Positions 14,356 to 22,018 of a stretch of DNA of 36,444 nt are shown piece after piece. The notes under the pieces are model-generated. The model was not told the DNA's origin. It did not search any database and worked only from the letters and a program-made list of their open reading frames with translations. Within the stretch, counting starts at the first letter, position 1. Each line of letters starts with the position of its first letter. The stretch is from assembly GCA_035604335.1 (NCBI GenBank), contig DATNIT010000155.1:1-36444 (forward strand), written 5' to 3'. A program made the position numbers and the translations under genes. The stretch is from DASZHJ01 sp035604335. GTDB lineage: Bacteria; Pseudomonadota; Alphaproteobacteria; ATCC43930; CGMCC-115725.

Positions 14356-15651
14356 ATGCTGGTTGCGATGTTCACCACTTTCGCCGCGAGCCGGAAGGAG
14401 CCGCTCGCCGACATGGTGGGGCGCGTGCATGCGGGCTTCCTGGCGGCCGGCTTTGGCGAGCCCACTGTCCGTTTCACGTTCTCCGATCCGCCGGCGGCGA
14501 GCCCCGAGATGACCGTCGTTCAGACAACAATGGGAACCAAGCCGGTGTCGAGCATCGAGCGCGTGCTGAAGCGGTGGCCCGAGCTCGGAAAGTTCGCGCG
14601 CGACATCGGCTCGGGCACCGCGCGCGGCGTCAAGACGCGCATCCTGACGAACCTCACGCCATCGGGCGTGATCGAGCCCGTAGATTTCGCGGTTCTCAAG
14701 GAGATCGCGCAGGGCGTTCCGAGATCCTTCCCGTTTCGCGGCGTCAGCTTTCATTTCTCCGCCGGGGGATTCTCCGAAGGCGCGCCGCTGCCGACGGTTC
14801 CCGACCCGCGCACGCTTGGCATGCTCATCAGCGCCGGCGTCGATATCCGCACGGGCACGCCGATCACCGGTGGCGTCACCGTGCAGGATTCATGGTGGGT
14901 GAACGGCCGCCAGCGATCGCTCCAGGCGATGCGGGTTGTCGAGGCCGACCCCGCCGCGCAGAAGCTGCCCCCGCCGCCGGAGAGCGTCGCCGCCGTGCTC
15001 GCCGCCTGCGGCAAGGCGCGCAAGACCATCCAGATTCCGCTCGTGCTCCCGCCAGCCGGCGCGACACCGGAGCTGATCGTGCCGGTGGGCGTCGTGGCAA
15101 AGGAGACGGCGGAGGCCATCCGGTCCGTGGTGCAGGCCTATCGCGCCAAAATGACCGAGCTGCTGGAGGCGCTGCCGCACGACCTGCCCCATGAGGTCGA
15201 GGCCGGGACCGAGACGGTGTCGCCCAACACGGGCCTGCCGTCGACCGGACCCAAAAAACCCGATCTCATTCGCGCCTTCGCGCCACTGGGCTATGACTGT
15301 CGGGGCGAGAGCGGCACCCTTGCGCTCCAGCGCCGCACGCCCGGCAACCTCGCCGTGACGCTCCATCTCGACGTCGGCACCTGGTTCAGCTCGGTCACGG
15401 CGAGGATGCAGGTGATCGGCCTCAAGGACGGGAAGGGCTTCAGGGCGCCGCTGAGCCTTCCGGTGTCGCGGCTCGCGGTTCGCGGCGTCGAGCTCCCCGG
15501 TCAGTTCCCGATCGGCAACGCCGAGCGCTGGGGCAAGATCGTGGACAATCTCGCGACGCTCGTGGCGGCGCTCGACCGCAGCTTCGTGCCGGAGATCGAG
15601 GCGATCACCGGCCCGTCGCCGGCGTGGTTCAAGCCAGAGGCGACGAGCTAA
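14356..15651 (+). CDS. Uncharacterised 431-residue protein
   Basis: I recognise no family. The protein has no clear signal peptide or membrane span. It is mixed alpha/beta in character and contains a WWVNGRQRSLQAMRVVE segment, a proline-rich patch (KLPPPPES), a helical stretch near 255-285 and a beta-rich C-terminal third (TLALQRRTPGNLAVTLHLDVGTWF). GC content and codon use match the neighbours. Start is uncertain: TTG 14332 is the longest, ATG 14356 has a weak GGAGCGG site about seven bases upstream, and ATG 14368 is also possible. It follows the MetE-like gene by 86 bp and overlaps the metH stop tail-to-tail (CTAA at 15648-15651). Confidence 0.75.
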   Translation: MLVAMFTTFAASRKEPLADMVGRVHAGFLAAGFGEPTVRFTFSDPPAASPEMTVVQTTMGTKPVSSIERVLKRWPELGKFARDIGSGTARGVKTRILTNLTPSGVIEPVDFAVLKEIAQGVPRSFPFRGVSFHFSAGGFSEGAPLPTVPDPRTLGMLISAGVDIRTGTPITGGVTVQDSWWVNGRQRSLQAMRVVEADPAAQKLPPPPESVAAVLAACGKARKTIQIPLVLPPAGATPELIVPVGVVAKETAEAIRSVVQAYRAKMTELLEALPHDLPHEVEAGTETVSPNTGLPSTGPKKPDLIRAFAPLGYDCRGESGTLALQRRTPGNLAVTLHLDVGTWFSSVTARMQVIGLKDGKGFRAPLSLPVSRLAVRGVELPGQFPIGNAERWGKIVDNLATLVAALDRSFVPEIEAITGPSPAWFKPEATS

Positions 15652-18600
15652 ACCGAGAAGTACTTCGCCTGCGGGTGCGTCACCACGATCGCCGAGGTCG
15701 ATTGCTCGGGGTCGAGCTGATCTTCCTCGGTGAGGCTCACGCCGATGGCGTCGGCGCCGAGCAGCTTCAGCAGCGGCCGCTGGTCCGCCAGATTGGGACA
15801 CGCCGGATACCCGAAGGAGTAGCGGCTCCCGCGATAGCCTTGGCTCAGCATGGCCTCGAGCTCCCGCGCCTCCTCGCCGGCGAAGCCCAGCTCGGCGCGG
15901 ATCCGCTTGTGCACATATTCAGCCATCGCCTCCGCCATCTCCACAGAGAGGCCGTGGAGATAGAGGTAGTCCTGGTAGCGGTCCTCGCGGAACCATTCCT
16001 GCGCCACCTCTGTGGCGCGATGGCCGACGGTGACGACCTGGAGGCCGATGATGTCGCGCTGGGGGTCGCTCACATCGCGGAAGAAATCGGCGATGCAGAG
16101 ACCGCCGTCCTTGTTCTGGCGCGGGAAGGTGAAGCGCACCAGCTCCGTCGTGCCGTCCTCGGCGTAGAGGATCACGTCGTTGCCGGTGGCGGCGCACTTC
16201 CAATATCCGTAGACCGCTTGCGGCACCATGATGTCCTGCTGGATCACGGTATCGACCAGGCGCTGCAGGATCGGGCGTAGCTCCCGCTGCGCCCAGGCCT
16301 TGAACTCGTCGAGGGTGCGGCCCTGCTTCCGGTAGCCCCAGTGGAACTGGTAGAGCATGCGCTCGTTGAGGAACGGCACCAGCGCCTTCACCGGTACGCG
16401 CGCGATGGTGCGCGCGCCCCAGAAGGGCGGCGTCGGCACCGCGAGATCGTGCGTCAGCTCCGTGCGCCGGAGCCGGATCTCCTCGAGATCGACGGGGCGC
16501 AGCACTTTCGCGTCGGCGGCGCGGCCGAGCTTCCGCTTCTCGTTGACCGGCTTGTTCTCGGCCTTCGCCTTGAGCTCGGCGAGATGCTTGTCGAAACCGC
16601 CGCTCATCACCTTGTCCATGAGATGCAGGCCGTCGAAGGCATCGCCGGCATAGGCGACGCGGCCGCAGGCATAAGCCTTGACGCAATCCTCCTCGACATA
16701 GCGGCGGGTCAGAGCGGCGCCGCCTAGCATGACCGGCACCGAGAAGCCGCGGCGCGTCATCTCCTCGAGGTTCTCCCGCATGACCACGGTCGACTTGACC
16801 AGCAGGCCGGACATGCCGACGGCATTGGCCTTGTGGTGCTCCGCGGCCTCCAGGATCGAGGCAATCGGCTGCTTGATGCCGAGGTTGACCACGCGATAGC
16901 CGTTGTTGGTGAGGATGATATCGACGAGATTCTTGCCGATGTCGTGCACGTCGCCTTTCACGGTCGCAAGCACCACCGTGCCCTTCTGCTGTCCCTCGAC
17001 CCGGTCCATGTGCGGCTCGAGATAGGCCACGGCCTGCTTCATCGTCTCGGCCGATTGCAGCACGAAGGGCAGCTGCATCTTGCCGGCGCCGAACAGCTCG
17101 CCGACCACCTTCATGCCGTCGAGCAGGAAGGTGTTGATGATGTCGAGCGCGGGGTGGCTCTGGAGCGCGAGCTTCAGATCCTCGTCGAGGCCCAGCCTGT
17201 CGCCATCGACGATGCGCTGCTTCAAGCGCTCTTCCACCGCCGCGGGCCGCTCCTTCTTCGCGGCTTTCGCGGCCTGACGATTCTCGAACAGCGCGATATA
17301 GGCGTGCAGCGGATCGTAGCCGGGGCGACGACGATCGTAGATCAAGTCCTCGGCGATCCTCGCCTCCGCCTCGGGGATCTTGTGGAATGGCACGATTCGG
17401 GAGACGTGGACGATGGCGGCGGTAAGTCCGCGCTTCAGCGCGTGATCCAGGAACACCGAGTTGAGCACGTGTCGGGCCGGCGGATTGAGGCCGAAGGAAA
17501 TATTGGAGAGGCCGAGCGCGATCTGGCAGTCCGGCAGCTCCGCCGAGATGCGCTCGATCGCGTCCAGCGTGTGGAGGCCGAGCTTGCGATCGTCCTCGTT
17601 GCCGGTGCAGATGGTGAAGGTGAGCGGATCGATAATGAGATCGGAGTCCGACAGTCCGAACCGGCCGCACGCGAAGTCTCGCAGGCGCTTGGCAACCGCG
17701 ACTTTCCGCTCGGCCTCCTTGGCCATCCCCTGCTCGTCGATGGTGAGCGCGATCACCGCGGCACCGAAGCGGCGGGCGAGCTCCATGCGTTTCTCGGCGG
17801 GCACCTCGCCGTCCTCGAAATTGATCGAGTTGATGACGGGCTTGCCGCCGTAGAGCTTGAGCGCGGTCTCGAGCACGCCGAGCTCCGTCGAATCGATCAC
17901 CAGCGGCGCCGTCACGCTGCCGCGCATGCGGCGCACCGCCTCCGTCATGTCGGCGATCTCGTCGCGGCCGACGAAGGCGGTGCAGAGGTCGAGGGCGTTC
18001 GACCCCTCCTTCACCTGCTCGCGCGCCATCTCGACGCAGCCGTCCCAGTCGCCCTTCTCCTGGCGCTCGCGGAACTGCTTGGAGCCGTTGGCGTTGCAGC
18101 GCTCGCCGATCGAGAGATAGGCGTTCTCCTGACGCAAGGCGACGGGCTGATAGAGCGAGGCGAGCGAGGGCACCCAATAGCGCTTGCGCTCGACCGGCGT
18201 CGGCCGCTTGCCCGCGGTTCCCAGCCGCTTCAGCACCTGGTCGAGCGCCGCGATGTGCGCGGGCGTGGTGCCGCAGCAGCCGCCGATCAGATTGACGCCG
18301 TCCTCCAGGATGAACCGCTCCTGCCACTGCGCCAGCACCTGGGGCGACAACGGATAATGCGCCTTGCCGTCGACCAACTCCGGCAGGCCCGCGTTGGGCT
18401 GCACCGAGATCAGGCCGGGCCAGCTTTCGCCGAGCCATTTCACGTGCTCGGCCATCTCCTGCGGACCGGTCGCGCAGTTGATGCCGACCAGCGGCACCGC
18501 GAGCGCGTCGACGACGGTCGCCGCCGCTGCGATGTCGGCGCCCACCAGCAAGGTGCCGGTGGTCTCGACGGTCACCTGCACCAGGATCGACGTCTCGGTT

Positions 18601-19142
18601 CCGGCCTCTGTGCGAGCGCGTTTCGCGCCGTTCACCGCCGCCTTCAGCTGCAGGGGATCCTGGCAGGTCTCAATCAGGATTGCCTCGGCGCCGCCGGCGA
18701 TCAGGCCCGCGGCCTGGATCGCGAGCGCGTCCTCGAGCATCTGGTAGTCGACATGCCCCAAGGTCGGGAGCCGCGTGCCCGGTCCGACCGAGCCGATGAT
18801 GAAGCGCGTGCGGCCGTCGTCGGCGAACTCCTCGCGCACTTCCCGCGCCAGCTCGACCGCGCGCTTGTTGAGGTCGAAGGCGCGGTCCTGCAAGCCGAAC
18901 TCGCCCAGCGTGATCGGCGAGCCGCCGAAGGTGTTGGTCTGGATCGCGTCCGAGCCCGCGCGGAAATAGCCGCGATAGATCTCGCGCACCAGGTCCGGCC
19001 GGCTCTCGTTCAGGATCTCCGAGCAGTTCTCGTGGCCCCAGAAATCGCGGTCGACATGGAGCGCGCGCGCCTGGATCTCGGTGCCCATCGCGCCGTCGCA
19101 CAGCAGGACACGGTCCTTGAGATAATCGAGAAGATGAGCCAC
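15648..19142 (-). CDS. metH: Cobalamin-dependent methionine synthase
   Basis: Transfers methyl from methyl-tetrahydrofolate to homocysteine through cobalamin. All four modules are present in 1164 residues, slightly shorter than the E. coli enzyme. The homocysteine-binding barrel has zinc ligands Cys223 (NCATGP) and Cys289/Cys290 (GGCCGTTPAH). The pterin-binding barrel is around 340-620. The cobalamin module has DVHDIG (Asp731, His733) and Ser778. The C-terminal SAM-dependent reactivation domain has GYPACP near 1107. Start is GTG 19142 with GGGGA five bases upstream; it lies 12 bp after metF. It is last in the ArsR-methyltransferase/metF/metH operon. No cobalamin riboswitch is visible within the operon. 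Confidence 0.97.
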   Translation of the reverse strand: MAHLLDYLKDRVLLCDGAMGTEIQARALHVDRDFWGHENCSEILNESRPDLVREIYRGYFRAGSDAIQTNTFGGSPITLGEFGLQDRAFDLNKRAVELAREVREEFADDGRTRFIIGSVGPGTRLPTLGHVDYQMLEDALAIQAAGLIAGGAEAILIETCQDPLQLKAAVNGAKRARTEAGTETSILVQVTVETTGTLLVGADIAAAATVVDALAVPLVGINCATGPQEMAEHVKWLGESWPGLISVQPNAGLPELVDGKAHYPLSPQVLAQWQERFILEDGVNLIGGCCGTTPAHIAALDQVLKRLGTAGKRPTPVERKRYWVPSLASLYQPVALRQENAYLSIGERCNANGSKQFRERQEKGDWDGCVEMAREQVKEGSNALDLCTAFVGRDEIADMTEAVRRMRGSVTAPLVIDSTELGVLETALKLYGGKPVINSINFEDGEVPAEKRMELARRFGAAVIALTIDEQGMAKEAERKVAVAKRLRDFACGRFGLSDSDLIIDPLTFTICTGNEDDRKLGLHTLDAIERISAELPDCQIALGLSNISFGLNPPARHVLNSVFLDHALKRGLTAAIVHVSRIVPFHKIPEAEARIAEDLIYDRRRPGYDPLHAYIALFENRQAAKAAKKERPAAVEERLKQRIVDGDRLGLDEDLKLALQSHPALDIINTFLLDGMKVVGELFGAGKMQLPFVLQSAETMKQAVAYLEPHMDRVEGQQKGTVVLATVKGDVHDIGKNLVDIILTNNGYRVVNLGIKQPIASILEAAEHHKANAVGMSGLLVKSTVVMRENLEEMTRRGFSVPVMLGGAALTRRYVEEDCVKAYACGRVAYAGDAFDGLHLMDKVMSGGFDKHLAELKAKAENKPVNEKRKLGRAADAKVLRPVDLEEIRLRRTELTHDLAVPTPPFWGARTIARVPVKALVPFLNERMLYQFHWGYRKQGRTLDEFKAWAQRELRPILQRLVDTVIQQDIMVPQAVYGYWKCAATGNDVILYAEDGTTELVRFTFPRQNKDGGLCIADFFRDVSDPQRDIIGLQVVTVGHRATEVAQEWFREDRYQDYLYLHGLSVEMAEAMAEYVHKRIRAELGFAGEEARELEAMLSQGYRGSRYSFGYPACPNLADQRPLLKLLGADAIGVSLTEEDQLDPEQSTSAIVVTHPQAKYFSV

Positions 19143-19154
19143 GTGATCCCCGTC

Positions 19155-20105
19155 CTATTCCACGTTTGCGCCGACGGCCGATGGCATCGGCGCCCGCACG
19201 CCCAGCATGTGACAGATCGCGACCGCGAGATCGGCGCGGTTCAGCGTGTAGAAATGAAACTCCCGCACTCCCTCGGCCTGCAGGAGCCGGCACTGCTCGA
19301 TCGCGATCGAGGCCGCCACCAGCCGCCGCGTCTCCGGGTCGTCGTCCAGCCCCTCGAAGAGGCCGCTCATCCAGGCCGGCAGGGTGGCGCCGCATTGCGC
19401 CGCGAATTTCCGCGTCTGCGCCACGTTGGTGACGGGCAATATGCCCGGCACGATCGGCACGGCGATGCCGCGGGCGCGCGCCCGCTCGACGAAACGCAGG
19501 TACGCCGCGGTGTCGAAGAAGAATTGCGTGATCGCGCGCGCGGCACCCGCGTCGATCTTGCGCCTCAGGTTGTCGAGGTCGGCCTCGGCGCTGAGCGCCT
19601 CCGGATGCGTCTCTGGGAAGGCCGCCACAGTCACCTCGAAATCCGCCACCCGCTTCAAACCAGCCACGAGGTCCGCGGCATAGGCATAACCGCCGGGATG
19701 CGGACTATAGCGGCCGCGCTCGGGCGGCGGGTCGCCGCGGAGCGCAACGACATGGCGAATACCGGCTTCCCAGTAGTGCGCCGCCACCGCGTCGATCTCC
19801 GCGCGCGTCGCGCCGATGCATGTTAGGTGGGCGGCGGGCTCCAGCGGCGTCTCCCGCCGGATGCGCACGACCGTCGCGTGGGTGCGCTCCCGGGTCGAGC
19901 CGCCCGCGCCATAAGTGACCGACACGAAGCGCGGCGCCAGCGGCTCCAGCCGCTTCACGGCCTGCCAGAGCTTGGCCTCCATCTCCGCGGTCTTGGGCGG
20001 AAAGAACTCGAAGGACACCAGCGGACGCTGCGCGCCCTGGAGCCACATGGGATCGGCGCCGAGCAGCGCTTCCCGCCGGCCGTGCTCGCGGGCAGCCGGA
20101 CTCAT
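19155..20105 (-). CDS. metF: Methylenetetrahydrofolate reductase
   Basis: Reduces 5,10-methylene-THF to 5-methyl-THF, the methyl donor used by the adjacent MetH. The 316-residue flavoprotein contains VSFEFFPPKT (catalytic Glu region), FVSVTYGAGGSTRERT, the AHLTCIG strand, ALRGDPP (conserved Asp contacting FAD/folate) and ITQFFFD. Frame is open to 20261, but ATG 20105 overlaps the stop of the upstream regulator in an ATGA arrangement and gives a normal-length enzyme, so I chose it. The order regulator-metF-metH with 4-bp overlap and 12-bp gap makes one transcript very likely. Confidence 0.96.
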   Translation of the reverse strand: MSPAAREHGRREALLGADPMWLQGAQRPLVSFEFFPPKTAEMEAKLWQAVKRLEPLAPRFVSVTYGAGGSTRERTHATVVRIRRETPLEPAAHLTCIGATRAEIDAVAAHYWEAGIRHVVALRGDPPPERGRYSPHPGGYAYAADLVAGLKRVADFEVTVAAFPETHPEALSAEADLDNLRRKIDAGAARAITQFFFDTAAYLRFVERARARGIAVPIVPGILPVTNVAQTRKFAAQCGATLPAWMSGLFEGLDDDPETRRLVAASIAIEQCRLLQAEGVREFHFYTLNRADLAVAICHMLGVRAPMPSAVGANVE

Positions 20106-21094
20106 GACGAGATCCGCTCGCCGAGGTCGCCCACCGCACCGACGGCGCGACGCTGCTGCGGCACCGCCAGGCGCCGCCGAGCCGACCAGAGCGTCACCGT
20201 CAGCGGATCGCCCGGCAGGTGCGCGATCGGTCCGGGATCGAAACCGGCCTCCTCGCACCACTGCAGAACTTCCTCGTCCGCGAAGCCCAGGCGACGGTGC
20301 GCCTGCTCCGCGCGAAGCGCCTCGACCTCGTGCGGCGCGAAATCGACGATCGCGAGCCGGCCGCCCGGCTTCAGCACCCGCGCCGCCTCATGCAGCGCCC
20401 GCCGCGGGTCTTCGGCGTAGTGCAGCACCTGGTGGAACAGTGCGGCCTCGAAGCTCTCGCTCGGCAGCGGCAGCTGATACATGTCGCCCTGGCGCAGCGA
20501 GCAGTTGCGCAGGCCCGCGCGCTCCAGGTTGACGCGTGCCACCGCCAGCATCTCTCGGGAGAGATCGACGCCGACCGCGTGCTCGACGCGCGGCCCGAAG
20601 AGCTCGAGCATCCGGCCGGTGCCGGTGCCGACATCGAGAAAATCGCCGATGCCGTCGGTCGGCAACAAGGCGAGCAGAGCCGTCTCCACCTCGCGCTCCG
20701 CCACATAAAGCGATCGGATCTTGTCCCATTGCGGCGCGTTCGCTCGGAAGAAAGCCGCGGCGGCAGCCGCGCGCTCGCGCTTCAGCGCCTCCAGACGCTC
20801 GCGGTCGAGCGCCGCCACCGGGTCATCCTCCGGCAGGAGCCGCCGCAGGGCTTGGGCGAGCTGCGCTCCCGCGCCGCGGTGGGCCAGGCGATAGAAGGCG
20901 AACGCGCCTTCCCGGAACCGGTCGAGCAGGCCCGCCTCGCACAGCAGCTTTAGATGGCGCGAAACCCTGGGCTGGCTCTGGCCGAGGATCCCCACGAGAT
21001 CGCTCACCGTGAGCTCCGCCTCCGAGCACAGCAGCATCAGCCGAAGCCGGGTCGGCTCCGCCACCGCTCGCAAGCCCGCCAGAATAGCGTCCAC
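20102..21094 (-). CDS. ArsR-family regulator fused to SAM-dependent methyltransferase (SahR-like)
   Basis: A 330-residue two-domain protein. Residues about 8-80 are an ArsR winged helix (EPTRLRLMLLCSEAELTVSDLV, then QSQPRVSRHLKLL as the recognition helix). From about 130 a class I methyltransferase fold follows, with motif I FLDVGTGTGRMLEL, VGVDLS and the LKPGGRLAIVDF strand. The frame is open to ATG 21157, but that start would place the operator palindrome inside the gene; GTG 21094 has GGGGA five bases upstream. ArsR regulators next to methionine-cycle genes are known as SahR, S-adenosylhomocysteine-responsive repressors. The fused domain could serve as the SAM/SAH sensor rather than as an enzyme. 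It is first in the metF-metH operon. Confidence 0.85.
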   Translation of the reverse strand: MDAILAGLRAVAEPTRLRLMLLCSEAELTVSDLVGILGQSQPRVSRHLKLLCEAGLLDRFREGAFAFYRLAHRGAGAQLAQALRRLLPEDDPVAALDRERLEALKRERAAAAAAFFRANAPQWDKIRSLYVAEREVETALLALLPTDGIGDFLDVGTGTGRMLELFGPRVEHAVGVDLSREMLAVARVNLERAGLRNCSLRQGDMYQLPLPSESFEAALFHQVLHYAEDPRRALHEAARVLKPGGRLAIVDFAPHEVEALRAEQAHRRLGFADEEVLQWCEEAGFDPGPIAHLPGDPLTVTLWSARRRLAVPQQRRAVGAVGDLGERISS

Positions 21095-21123
21095 AATGTC
21101 CCCATCGAAGAGCAGATGGCGAT

Positions 21124-21139
21124 ATAAGGATATCTTTAT
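21124..21139. promoter_or_regulatory. SahR-like operator palindrome upstream of the met operon
   Basis: ATAAGGATATCTTTAT is a 16-bp near-perfect palindrome centred on GATATC, with one mismatched pair. It sits 30-45 bp upstream of the GTG start of the ArsR-methyltransferase gene, where a repressor would cover the promoter; TTGCAA and TATATC on the minus strand could be the -35 and -10 boxes. From memory, motifs of the form ATAAAGATATCTTTAT are reported for SahR regulators. Autorepression of the whole operon is the simplest reading. Confidence 0.65.
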
Positions 21140-21372
21140 GCGAATTGCAATGGGCAATAGCCCATGTCGGCCGATCGCTGCCTGGCGCTGGCAAAGCCTT
21201 TGGTGTGCTTAGGTCTTTCTTACTTATCTTCCGCGTCACTGGCGCCGGTGTGGGTTTTGTGATAACCGAATCGGCCTTGGCGGCAATCCGGTACGGAGCA
21301 CAGGGGGTGCTCTGGCCTACCGGAGGGCATTGGGGCAGCCGCCGCAGTGGTCTGAGCAGGGGGTCGTTCGTC

Positions 21373-21999
21373 ATGTCGAGTCGTCGTGCCTTCATGGGCT
21401 TCGCGGTCGTGCTGGCTGCGGGGGTTCTGGTCGCGCCCGTGGCGCAGGCTGCAGCGTCCAAGGAAGCGGAAACCTTCATCAGCAATCTCGCGAACGAGGC
21501 GCTCAAGGACCTCAGCGACAAGCTGCCCGAGCAGGAGCTCGAGAAGCGTTTCAAAACCCTGCTGGACAAGAATTTCGACATGCCGCGCATCTCGCGGTTC
21601 GTGCTGGGCCGCTACTGGAACGGCGCCACCGACCAGGAGAAGCAGGACTTCCAGAGCCTGTTCGAGGCCTATGTGGTGCGCGCCTACTCGATCCGTTTCA
21701 GCGAGTATTCCGGCGAGACGGTCAAGGTGACGGGATCGCAATCGGAGAGCGCCGACAACAGCGTGGTCGCCAGCCAGATCGTTCAGCCCGACGGCGCGCC
21801 GCCGGTGCACGTCGACTGGAGGGTGCGCAAGAACGGCGACGAGTTCCGCATCGCCGACGTCAGCGTCGACGGCGTCAGCATGGTGCTCACGCAGAAGCAG
21901 GAATTCGCGGCGGTGATCGAGCGGAACGGCGGCGGCGTCACCGGCCTCAACAAGGCGATCCAGGACAAGCTCAGCAACACCAACACCGCGCAACAGTAA
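21373..21999 (+). CDS. mlaC: MlaC-family phospholipid-binding periplasmic protein
   Basis: A 208-residue protein of the MlaC/Ttg2D (toluene tolerance) family, which shuttles phospholipid between outer-membrane and inner-membrane Mla complexes. There is a signal peptide (MSSRRAFMGF, hydrophobic core, cleavage near AQA at about 26). Family features are the early Glu/Lys-rich helices (LPEQELEKRFKTLLDKNFDMPRISRFVLGRYW), FQSLFEAYVVRAYSIRFSEY, and the late VDWRVRKNGDEFRIADVSVDGVSM segment. The frame is open upstream to 21145, but ATG 21373 with AGGGGG nearby starts the signal peptide. No mlaE, mlaF or mlaD is adjacent. A hopanoid-associated HpnM-type role is an alternative. Confidence 0.85.
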   Translation: MSSRRAFMGFAVVLAAGVLVAPVAQAAASKEAETFISNLANEALKDLSDKLPEQELEKRFKTLLDKNFDMPRISRFVLGRYWNGATDQEKQDFQSLFEAYVVRAYSIRFSEYSGETVKVTGSQSESADNSVVASQIVQPDGAPPVHVDWRVRKNGDEFRIADVSVDGVSMVLTQKQEFAAVIERNGGGVTGLNKAIQDKLSNTNTAQQ

Positions 22000-22018
22000 G
22001 CCGGGCCGCGGCGCGGGC

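Noticed and set aside
21158..21372. Possible SAM riboswitch before the met operon or a leader before mlaC
   Set aside because: Only a short GGGC-AATA-GCCC hairpin (21152-21163) is visible; no SAM-I or SAM-II core sequence could be made out, and the ArsR operator already explains regulation.
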